Positions 1 through 6,676 of a DNA stretch of 64,000 nt are shown here, one piece after another. The stretch's first letter is position 1, and the number at the start of each line of letters is the position of its first letter. The DNA lies in contig NZ_OY782498.1 in assembly GCF_963677845.1 (NCBI RefSeq), forward strand, positions 940,001 through 1,004,000. Reading direction: 5' to 3'. The position numbers were made by a program, and so were the translations under genes. Source of the DNA: an uncultured Pseudodesulfovibrio sp. (GTDB taxonomy: Bacteria; Desulfobacterota; Desulfovibrionia; Desulfovibrionales; Desulfovibrionaceae). The notes below the pieces were generated by a model that had not been told where the DNA came from, did not search any database, and worked only from the letters and a program-made list of their open reading frames with translations.

Positions 1-1
1 A

Positions 2-1267
2 ACTTTTGTCGACGGATTTTCTCACATGAGCGAGGAAGAGGGATTGTCCAAGGAAGGCAAGCCCATTCATTGGATCGTGTACACTTCGCCGGTGCGGGAT
101 AAGCAGGGTAAAGTCGTGGCTGCCATGGAAATGATGATCGACATCACTCGGCGTAAGGAGTTGGAGCACAAGCTGGCTGCATCCGAACATCGTTATCATG
201 CCATTTTTGATTCTATCCCCAATGCCGTATTCGTGTTGGATCGTGACAACCTTGAAATTCTTAATTGCAATGAGGCGGCAGAGGCGGTGTACGGCTGGAG
301 TCGAGAGGAAATGACCGGGCGATCATTCATGCAGTTTTTCCGAGAGGAAGAGGCTACGGATTGGGAGCCGGCTTTGCGGACATGGTCGGAAATCGAGTTG
401 TGCACGCACGTGACCAAGTCTGATCAGCCTATTTTTGCGTCCTTGCGCATTTCACCGGCCCGGTTTGAGGAGATTGATACGCTTATCATTACTTGTACTG
501 ATGTGACCAAGAAGATGGAGGCTGAACAACAGCTTATTCAGGCGAGTAAAATGACGACGTTGGGTGAAATGTCTACTGGTGTGGCCCATGAGTTGAATCA
601 GCCGCTTACTATCTTGAAAGCCATCAGCAATCTGTTGTCTCGGAAGGCGACAAATGGATCTGATTTTGATCCTGAAATTATGGAGGAAATGGCTGAAGGC
701 ATCTCTACCCACGTGGACCGTGCCAGCAAGATCATTGAGCATATGCGGGAGTTTGGTCGCAAGTCAGATTTGAAAACCATGCCGGTTCAGATTAATGAAG
801 TTTTGGAGCGTGGTTTTGAATTTTTCAGTCAGCAACTCAGCGTCCACAATATTCAGGTCATTTGGGAGTTGGAAGACGATTTGCCGATGATCATGGCTGA
901 TTCCAACAGATTGGAGCAAGTGGTTATCAATTTATTGCTTAATTCTCGAGATGCTATTGAAGATCGCTGGAGTGGGCAGAACTTGGATGTAGACAAGCGT
1001 ATTCATATTCGATCTTTCAGCACAGATGAAACCGTTCATTTCAAAGTGTGTGATACCGGGTCTGGTATTCCGACATCCATTCGCGAGCGATTGTTCGAAC
1101 CATTTTTCACTACCAAGAACGTGGGCAAGGGGACTGGCCTTGGCTTATCCATTTCATACGGCATCGTGAGTGATTATGGTGGGGATATTTCAGCCAAGTC
1201 GTGGGAGTCCACTGGTGCCTGTTTCGAAATATCCTTTCCCAGGGCGGAGTGCGAACTCTGCTCCTAA
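2..1267 (+). CDS. PAS-domain sensor histidine kinase (5' end outside window)
   Basis: C-terminal part of a two-component sensor kinase. The frame is open to the left edge of the window, so the true start lies upstream; the ATG at 26 is internal. Counting from that ATG: the end of one PAS/PAC unit at about 1-45, a full PAS domain at about 52-165, then a HisKA domain with the phospho-accepting histidine at residue 188 (motif VAHELNQPL, codon at 587). The HATPase domain shows the N box ([10 protein letters not shown]), G1 (DTGSGIP), F box (FFTTK) and G2 (GTGLGL). No receiver domain follows. The stimulus and partner regulator cannot be told from the visible part. Confidence 0.9.
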   Translation, partial: TFVDGFSHMSEEEGLSKEGKPIHWIVYTSPVRDKQGKVVAAMEMMIDITRRKELEHKLAASEHRYHAIFDSIPNAVFVLDRDNLEILNCNEAAEAVYGWSREEMTGRSFMQFFREEEATDWEPALRTWSEIELCTHVTKSDQPIFASLRISPARFEEIDTLIITCTDVTKKMEAEQQLIQASKMTTLGEMSTGVAHELNQPLTILKAISNLLSRKATNGSDFDPEIMEEMAEGISTHVDRASKIIEHMREFGRKSDLKTMPVQINEVLERGFEFFSQQLSVHNIQVIWELEDDLPMIMADSNRLEQVVINLLLNSRDAIEDRWSGQNLDVDKRIHIRSFSTDETVHFKVCDTGSGIPTSIRERLFEPFFTTKNVGKGTGLGLSISYGIVSDYGGDISAKSWESTGACFEISFPRAECELCS

Positions 1268-1290
1268 TTGAAGTCTTTGCAAAAAAGTAG

Positions 1291-1325
1291 TCCCGCTCCT
1301 CCTTATGGGAAGAGCGGGATTCCTT
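1291..1325. terminator. Terminator between convergent genes
   Basis: Perfect 8-bp stem TCCCGCTC (1291-1298) / GAGCGGGA (1312-1319), followed by a T-rich stretch on the plus strand and preceded by six A residues at 1281-1286. It lies between the convergent kinase and the small minus-strand gene and could serve both. Confidence 0.7.
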
Positions 1326-1347
1326 TCGTGGCGTTATCTCCAAAGGG

Positions 1348-1638
1348 TCAGATAATGGCGTCGATGACCACGCCTTTGGCGTGTGCACCGAGGACGCTGG
1401 TTTGTAAGTCGTAACTTTGGGCCATGCCGGTTTTGTCTGCCGACGAAGACCCGGAATTCATGTAATCCAGAGTTTTGGAAACAAGTGACGCTTCGGCGGA
1501 TTCTTTGTCCACAGGAGCGAAGCTTGAGCCGCTGCCGGTATCATTCATGTAGTCCAGGGTCTTGGAAACCACGGCTGCGCCGAATGTCTGCTGATCATAA
1601 GGCGAGGAGCCTCCAAGACCGCCGATTGCCATGGTCAT
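1348..1638 (-). CDS. Small protein with a duplicated SKTLDYMN motif, unknown function
   Basis: A 96-residue protein of unknown function. The start is placed at the ATG at 1638 because the upstream in-frame ATG at 1653 is part of the Shine-Dalgarno stretch GGAGGG, about 8 bases from the chosen start. The sequence is rich in Gly, Ser, Ala and Asp and carries two copies of SKTLDYMN in its first two thirds, each followed by a Ser/Gly-rich linker. There is no signal peptide, membrane segment or cysteine. The composition suggests a flexible protein with two short amphipathic helices. I do not recognise the family; the clean ribosome-binding site, repeat and terminator make it a credible gene. Confidence 0.65.
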   Translation of the reverse strand: MTMAIGGLGGSSPYDQQTFGAAVVSKTLDYMNDTGSGSSFAPVDKESAEASLVSKTLDYMNSGSSSADKTGMAQSYDLQTSVLGAHAKGVVIDAII

Positions 1639-1732
1639 AAGCGTACCCTCCATAGTCGCTAAGTCGGAAATAACGCCTATCTGCCCTATCGGTATTTTGC
1701 TTCATGTCTTTAGAGGGCTGAAAAATAAAATG

Positions 1733-1762
1733 TTGCCCAAGGAAAGAACACAAGGGTATAGT
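1733..1762 (+). promoter_or_regulatory. Putative sigma-70 promoter for the two microproteins
   Basis: TTGCCC (1733-1738) and TATAGT (1757-1762) spaced by 18 bases, ending 17 bases before the ATG at 1780. This implies a very short leader containing the GGAGG ribosome-binding site at 1771-1775. Sequence match only. Confidence 0.35.
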
Positions 1763-1779
1763 GCTTATGTGGAGGGATT

Positions 1780-1968
1780 ATGCAAATCGAAATAGGATGG
1801 CTTCTTCTCGCCGCCATAATTACGGCATGCATCAGTTTTGTACTGTACCGATGGCAACGTCCCAGACTATCAAAATTCTATCTGGTGGTGGCCGCTACTT
1901 CGATATTTTTCGCAGTGTATTATATTTTGAACGTGGTGTTCGGAAGTGGTAGAACCGGATGGCCATGA
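1780..1968 (+). CDS. Two-pass membrane microprotein, unknown function
   Basis: A 62-residue protein with two hydrophobic segments (about 5-23 and 33-54) separated by a short basic loop (RWQRPRLSK). A strong GGAGG at 1771-1775 precedes the ATG. The layout of helix, basic loop and helix predicts a hairpin in the cytoplasmic membrane with the loop inside. The next coding unit (1990-2154) has the same layout, so the two may be diverged tandem copies. No family was recognised. Confidence 0.6.
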   Translation: MQIEIGWLLLAAIITACISFVLYRWQRPRLSKFYLVVAATSIFFAVYYILNVVFGSGRTGWP

Positions 1969-1989
1969 GATCCGTAGGAGGTCGAATTC

Positions 1990-2154
1990 ATGAATGAAAC
2001 TGTCAGAATTATCATTGCTCTTCTGGCCGCAGTAGGAGTCGGAAGTCTATTGGTCTGGAAGTTCAGGAAGAACTGCCTTCTGTGAATGCTCACATATGCA
2101 GCTATCGGCGCAGGTGTCGCCGTATTTTATCTTTTAAAGTATTTTTGGGGTTAG
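1990..2154 (+). pseudogene. Two-pass membrane microprotein interrupted by in-frame TGA
   Basis: Starts at an ATG with a strong AGGAGGT ribosome-binding site (1977-1983). It encodes 31 residues with one hydrophobic segment and a basic loop (WKFRKN), then meets TGA at 2083-2085. Reading on in the same frame gives ATG and 22 more residues containing a second hydrophobic segment (GAGVAVFYLLKYF), ending at TAG 2152-2154. Taken through the TGA, the product would have 54 codons and the same helix-loop-helix plan as the gene at 1780-1968. Options are a nonsense mutation, a genuine 31-residue one-helix protein followed by a reinitiating ATG, or recoding. No convincing SECIS-like hairpin was seen just after the TGA. 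Confidence 0.5.
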
Positions 2155-2166
2155 CCTGAGAATTTT

Positions 2167-2973
2167 TTATTCGTTTTCCCAGTCTTTTACTTCGTCCCAG
2201 AGGGCATTCATTTCGTCGAGGTTCAATTCTGAAAAAACCTGATTGCGCATTTCAGCGAGTTCTTCCATTTTGCCGAATCGGCCAAGGAATTTTTGGTTGG
2301 CAAAGTCCAGTGCGCTGTTTGCCTTGATACCTTTGCGTCTTCCCAATTCAACCAACGTGAAAAGGTAGTCTCCGAATTCCTGTTCAGATGCTTCCTGATC
2401 GTTTTTCGCCAAGGCTTCCTGCCATTCCTGCCATTCTTCCTTGAGTTGAACCTCTACGGCTTCGTCGGAATCCCAAGTGAAATTGTTACGGGCGGACTTG
2501 GAATTGATACGGTATGCCTTGAGCAACGGGGGGAGGCCTTTGGGCAATGAGTCGAAAACCCGTTTTCTGCCGGTTTTCTTGTTTTCTTCCCGTTTGACGT
2601 TTTCCCAGTTATCCCAGAGTTCTTTGATGTCTTTGAAATTCTTGTCGCCGAAGACATGCGGGTGCCGACGAATCATCTTGGCTGCACTGTAATTAATTGA
2701 GTCGGCCAGAGAGTGTGCTCCTTCTCGTTCATAAAGGGTGGCTATGAACAGGAGGATAAACATGACGTCGCCCAGCTCTTCCATGGCTTCAGCTTTATCT
2801 TTGTTGCGGATGCCTTCAATGAGTTCGAATGCTTCTTCTGCCAGATAATCGCACATGGAGCGCGGAGTCTGTTCCTTGTCCCAGGGACAGCCGTCTGGTG
2901 CGATCAAGGCATCAATGACACCAAGCAACTCTTTCATGGCCTGTGTCGAGGCTTCATGATTTTTTTCACTCAT
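2167..2973 (-). CDS. mazG: Nucleoside triphosphate pyrophosphohydrolase MazG
   Basis: A 268-residue protein close in length to E. coli MazG, which hydrolyses NTPs and dNTPs to the monophosphate and pyrophosphate in the cytoplasm. Two MazG domains are visible. The first has the metal-binding EExxE motif (EEAFE, about residues 46-50), the partner EELGD (about 65-69) and the conserved RRHPHVFGD (about 101-109). The second repeats the plan with KEEWQEW and EFGDYLF. It lies 40 bases downstream of cvpA and is probably cotranscribed with it. Likely roles are clearing damaged nucleotides or affecting alarmone levels; neither can be chosen from the sequence. Confidence 0.93.
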   Translation of the reverse strand: MSEKNHEASTQAMKELLGVIDALIAPDGCPWDKEQTPRSMCDYLAEEAFELIEGIRNKDKAEAMEELGDVMFILLFIATLYEREGAHSLADSINYSAAKMIRRHPHVFGDKNFKDIKELWDNWENVKREENKKTGRKRVFDSLPKGLPPLLKAYRINSKSARNNFTWDSDEAVEVQLKEEWQEWQEALAKNDQEASEQEFGDYLFTLVELGRRKGIKANSALDFANQKFLGRFGKMEELAEMRNQVFSELNLDEMNALWDEVKDWENE

Positions 2974-3013
2974 GGCGAAGGCTCCTTCGAAATGGTTTGG
3001 GAAGACCGGTTGA

Positions 3014-3541
3014 CTATTGTGCGGTCTCGTTTGCTATGCCCAATGCATCTTTGGCATTGTTCAGGGCCTCTTGAGGTGAAGGCATATCAATATGTTCGCC
3101 TAAAGCATCGATCAGGTGTTGCGCGTGTGGCGCCAGATATGATTCTTTTAGAATATCAGCATCAGGAGCGAATGTTTGCAGAAACATCAGTCCGACAAGG
3201 CAAATGAGAACACCCTCGATAAGTCCAAAGACTCCTCCGGCTGTACGGTCGAGCCACCCCAGCAACGAAAGTTCCAGTACAGAGCGAATGAGCTTTGTCA
3301 ACAACCAGAACACGATGAGTGTGCCGACGAAGATCAGGGCATATGACAATGCACTGATCGTGATGCTGCTTTCAATGTACAGATCCAAGTGAGGTGCGAT
3401 CAGATGATCGAAGTGTGAAGCCAGAAAAAGAGCCAAGACTATGGCAATAAGTGAGAGGACTTCCTGAATGAGACCTCTGAAGAAACCGCGCAAGAGAAAG
3501 AGGGCAATAATGCAGATGAGAATGATGTCCAAAAAATTCAT
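3014..3541 (-). CDS. cvpA: CvpA family membrane protein
   Basis: A 175-residue protein with four hydrophobic segments and a short polar C-terminal tail rich in Asp, Glu and Ala, matching CvpA family length and topology. The motif LLRGFFRGLIQE near the N-terminus is typical: FxRG plus a charged residue just after the first helix. CvpA is linked to colicin V production and envelope stress in E. coli, but its biochemical role is unresolved. An AAGGA element lies just upstream of the ATG at 3541. It is the first gene of a leftward pair with mazG and is divergent from rfbC. Confidence 0.85.
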   Translation of the reverse strand: MNFLDIILICIIALFLLRGFFRGLIQEVLSLIAIVLALFLASHFDHLIAPHLDLYIESSITISALSYALIFVGTLIVFWLLTKLIRSVLELSLLGWLDRTAGGVFGLIEGVLICLVGLMFLQTFAPDADILKESYLAPHAQHLIDALGEHIDMPSPQEALNNAKDALGIANETAQ

Positions 3542-3736
3542 GCAACCATATCCTTGATCCGCTAAAGTTGTGTCCTGAAAGAAGGCCTAGCAAACTGAGG
3601 GGCAAATGTGAACCGGGGAGTTTGTTTTTTTTCTTTTATGTCAATTAAGAAGAGGCTTGGACTTGTGTCTGCATGCGATCTCAGCTACATGAACACGAAT
3701 AAGATCTTATGGAGTAAAGAGAACAAGGAGAGGTGG

Positions 3737-4306
3737 ATGCAGGTCCATGAAACTGGATTTCCCGGCCTTCTCGTTTTGACACCAAAAGTGTTTCAGGACG
3801 AGCGGGGTTTTTTTCTGGAAAGTTACAATTACGATGCATTCAAGCGTATCGGTATTTCATGTAATTTTGTTCAGGATAATCACGCCTATTCCAAAGACGT
3901 TGGTGTGTTGCGCGGCTTGCATTTTCAAACACCTCCCAAAGCCCAAGCCAAGTTGGTCTGGGTTACCCGTGGCGCAGTAATGGATGTGGCTGTTGATTTG
4001 CGTAAAGGGTCTCCCACTTTTGGGAAGTGGCAACATGTCATTCTCAGCAGTGCAAATTTCAAGCGCATGTTCATTCCTGCGGGATTTGCTCATGGCTATG
4101 TCACCATCATGCCCGATACGGAATTTCAGTATAAGGTTGATGCTTCGTACTCTCCTGACCATGATGGCGGTATCGTCTGGGACGATCCCGATATCGGTGT
4201 GGATTGGACTTCCGCTTTGGATGGACGCACACCAGTCCTCTCGGAAAAAGACAAACGGTTGCCCCGTTTGGAAAATTTTAATTCTCCCTTCAACTTTGAG
4301 GGTTAG
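3737..4306 (+). CDS. rfbC: dTDP-4-dehydrorhamnose 3,5-epimerase
   Basis: A 189-residue RmlC-type cupin that epimerises C3 and C5 of dTDP-4-keto-6-deoxyglucose in dTDP-L-rhamnose synthesis. The frame is open to 3608, but the ATG at 3737 has AAGGAG at 3725-3730 and starts exactly where the family starts. Diagnostic stretches are ERGFFLESY, FVQDNHAYS, GVLRGLHFQ (with the catalytic histidine), MDVAVDLRKGSPTFG and IPAGFAHGY. Only 4 bases separate its stop from the mannose-1-phosphate guanylyltransferase, so the two are cotranscribed. No rfbA, rfbB or rfbD is in the window, so the rest of the pathway must be elsewhere. Confidence 0.93.
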   Translation: MQVHETGFPGLLVLTPKVFQDERGFFLESYNYDAFKRIGISCNFVQDNHAYSKDVGVLRGLHFQTPPKAQAKLVWVTRGAVMDVAVDLRKGSPTFGKWQHVILSSANFKRMFIPAGFAHGYVTIMPDTEFQYKVDASYSPDHDGGIVWDDPDIGVDWTSALDGRTPVLSEKDKRLPRLENFNSPFNFEG

Positions 4307-4310
4307 TCAG

Positions 4311-5741
4311 ATGTCCGATATCGAACGATCCAGAGCAGATTTTGCTCGTCCTTGTCATGCAATTATTCTAGCGGGCGGTTCCGGGACGCGGTTGTGGCCT
4401 CTCAGCAGAAACTTACTTCCCAAGCAGTTGTTGGTGCTGGGCGGCAAAAGTACGCTATTGCAGCAAACTGTTTCTAGAGTACTTGAAGCTTTTGAACCGG
4501 CCAATATTTGGGTTGTCACCAACGAAGAACATGTTTTTGAAGTGCGTAAACAGGTGGAAGCCATTGATACGGACTTGAAAGGACAAGTGTTGGCGGAACC
4601 TTTGGGGAGAAATACGCTCCCGGCAATTATGTTGGGATTGGATAAAGTTGTCGAAGCTGATCCAACAGCGTTGGCTGCGGTTTTTCCGTCTGATCATCTT
4701 GTCAGTGATGATGAGGCATGGGTGCGCGATCTAGTTAAGGCTTCGTTTTTGGCAGCGGATAATCGTTTTGTCACTTTCGGGGTTAAGCCTCGCAAGCCTG
4801 AGACAGGGTATGGATATATCGCGCTTGGAGATAAGCTGGATGCTGGCGTTCATACCGTGGACGGGTTTGTGGAAAAGCCTGAATACAGTATGGCCGAAAA
4901 ATTTGTGCAGGAAGAGAGTCATTACTGGAATAGTGGTATGTTTTTGTTTTCTGCCAAACATTTTTTGACACAGGTTGCGAAATGTGAACCAGTTCTCTGG
5001 GATTGGTGGATGGAACGAGATACGGCTCCGCTTGAACAAGGATATCGGGAGATACCCAATATTTCAGTCGATTATGGTGTTGTGGAAAAGATTGACAATA
5101 TAGCTGTGATCCGTGCCGGTTTTGATTGGGATGATCTTGGCAGCTGGGAAGCGATGTACCGCCTAGGTGACAAGGATGAAAACGGGAATGTCATTCAGGG
5201 TGACGTTTTGGCCATGGATTGCAAAAACTCCTTGCTGATCAGCGAGGGGGGCAAGCTCGCAGTTGTCGGCGTATCTGATATGATCATGATTCAAACCCGT
5301 GATGCCACTTTGACATGCACCATGGAGCAGGTTCAAGCCGTGCGTGATGTCGTTGATACCCTCAAGGCCGAAGGGAGTCAGCTTGTAGAGAGCCATCCCA
5401 CAGTATATAGGCCGTGGGGCAATTATATCGTGTTGGAAGAGGGGCCACATTACAAGATTAAACGCATTCAGGTGAATCCGGGGGCAAGATTGAGTTCTCA
5501 GATGCATCATCATCGCAGTGAACATTGGGTTGTGGTGGACGGAACAGCTGAGGTCGAAGTGAATAATGAGCCTCGTGTTCTGGTGGAAAATCAATCGGTT
5601 GATATCCCTAAAGCTTCACAGCACAGACTGGCCAATCCAGGCAAGGTGCCACTCAATATTATAGAAATTCAAAGCGGACCGTATCTGGAAGAGGATGATA
5701 TTGTTCGATTTGACGACGTTTACGGTAGGGTTAAGAAATAA
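4311..5741 (+). CDS. manC: Mannose-1-phosphate guanylyltransferase / mannose-6-phosphate isomerase
   Basis: A bifunctional type II enzyme (476 residues) that makes GDP-mannose and interconverts fructose-6-P and mannose-6-P. The start is the ATG at 4311; the frame extends upstream through rfbC but that part is out-of-frame shadow. The N-terminal nucleotidyltransferase domain has the signature GGSGTRLWPLSR (about residues 22-33), followed by FPSDH and VEKP. The C-terminal cupin carries the isomerase motif RPWGNY and the metal-binding stretch QMHHHRSEHW. It is translated 4 bases after rfbC. The pair points to surface polysaccharide or LPS sugar supply. Confidence 0.94.
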   Translation: MSDIERSRADFARPCHAIILAGGSGTRLWPLSRNLLPKQLLVLGGKSTLLQQTVSRVLEAFEPANIWVVTNEEHVFEVRKQVEAIDTDLKGQVLAEPLGRNTLPAIMLGLDKVVEADPTALAAVFPSDHLVSDDEAWVRDLVKASFLAADNRFVTFGVKPRKPETGYGYIALGDKLDAGVHTVDGFVEKPEYSMAEKFVQEESHYWNSGMFLFSAKHFLTQVAKCEPVLWDWWMERDTAPLEQGYREIPNISVDYGVVEKIDNIAVIRAGFDWDDLGSWEAMYRLGDKDENGNVIQGDVLAMDCKNSLLISEGGKLAVVGVSDMIMIQTRDATLTCTMEQVQAVRDVVDTLKAEGSQLVESHPTVYRPWGNYIVLEEGPHYKIKRIQVNPGARLSSQMHHHRSEHWVVVDGTAEVEVNNEPRVLVENQSVDIPKASQHRLANPGKVPLNIIEIQSGPYLEEDDIVRFDDVYGRVKK

Positions 5742-5827
5742 ATATAAACTGAGGTTGTCACTGTGTAACCATTAGTAATGTTGATATTTTTTTGAGTCTG
5801 AGAGATCGTGAAAATTTTCATATTCTC

Positions 5828-5856
5828 TTGACACGAAATCGATCCGTGCCGTATGG
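5828..5856 (+). promoter_or_regulatory. Putative sigma-70 promoter of the qrc operon
   Basis: A perfect TTGACA at 5828-5833, 17 bases, then GTATGG at 5851-5856 preceded by TGCC. It lies 57 bases before the qrcA ATG in the 172-base gap after manC. The -10 is weak, so this is a candidate only. Confidence 0.35.
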
Positions 5857-5913
5857 GAACATAGTTCAATTGGTGTGATTTTCACATTAACTTTAGAGTG
5901 ATGGGGCGAGGTT

Positions 5914-6663
5914 ATGGAGGAAAGAAAAGCATCGAAACGGTGTGGAGGGGCACTTCCCTTTATCATCGGCTTCCTGGCCACCTGTGTGTTGGGCTGGGCT
6001 GTAATCCCCGGTTTGTTCTATGAAAAAGAAGAACAACCGATTTGGTTCAGTCATGCGATACACGTGGATGGCGAGGGAATGGATTGCGAAAGCTGCCACT
6101 ATTTCCGGGATGACGGCTCTTATGCCGGTTTCCCGACCAACGAAGTATGTGCCGAATGTCATGCGGTCGATCCAGAAGAAGCAATGGAAGCCATTGCCGA
6201 AGAAGGCATCGACCCGACCGACTATGAAGCCATCATGAAAGCAGAACTGGATGCCATTGAGGACAATCTGGCTGCTTCGGATGACGACAAAAAACAAGCC
6301 GAACGTGAGTACGTGGTGAAGTACCTGATTCAGGGCAAGGAAGTTCCTTGGCTGAATTATCAGTACCAGCCTGACAACGTTTACTTCTCTCACAAGGCTC
6401 ACGCTGAGCTGAGTATTGCCGATCTGGCAGAGATGAAGAAAGAGCTGTCTGATGTCGTTGACCCCGCAGTGTTCGAGGGCGAAGCTCCTGAACAGAACTG
6501 CAACCTGTGCCACGTAAAGGATATCAGCACTAACGATGTGCCTCCGGCTTTCGAGCGGAACATCCTTTCCGGCTACAGCAAGATGACCATGAAGATGTGG
6601 AAGTGCGAACGGTGTCACGCCCTTAAGGGTCAGCCGAACGCCTGCTACACCTGCCATAAGTAA
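5914..6663 (+). CDS. qrcA: Qrc complex multihaem cytochrome c subunit
   Basis: First subunit of the Qrc menaquinone reductase, which takes electrons from periplasmic type I cytochrome c3. The 249-residue protein has a single N-terminal hydrophobic segment (about 13-33) that acts as anchor or uncleaved signal, followed by a periplasmic domain. Five CXXCH haem motifs are visible: CESCH, CAECH, CNLCH, CERCH and CYTCH, the last at the very C-terminus. A Glu/Asp-rich helical insert separates the second and third. I recall the D. vulgaris complex being described with six haems c, so one site may be unconventional. It is followed 13 bases later by qrcB. Confidence 0.92.
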   Translation: MEERKASKRCGGALPFIIGFLATCVLGWAVIPGLFYEKEEQPIWFSHAIHVDGEGMDCESCHYFRDDGSYAGFPTNEVCAECHAVDPEEAMEAIAEEGIDPTDYEAIMKAELDAIEDNLAASDDDKKQAEREYVVKYLIQGKEVPWLNYQYQPDNVYFSHKAHAELSIADLAEMKKELSDVVDPAVFEGEAPEQNCNLCHVKDISTNDVPPAFERNILSGYSKMTMKMWKCERCHALKGQPNACYTCHK

Positions 6664-6676
6664 AGGGGTACTGAGA

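Noticed and set aside
2083..2085. Selenocysteine codon in the microprotein
   Set aside because: Desulfovibrio relatives do use selenocysteine, but there is no redox motif around the TGA and no convincing stem-loop just downstream.
3608..3736. N-terminal extension of rfbC
   Set aside because: The ATG at 3737 has AAGGAG at the right distance and matches the family start.
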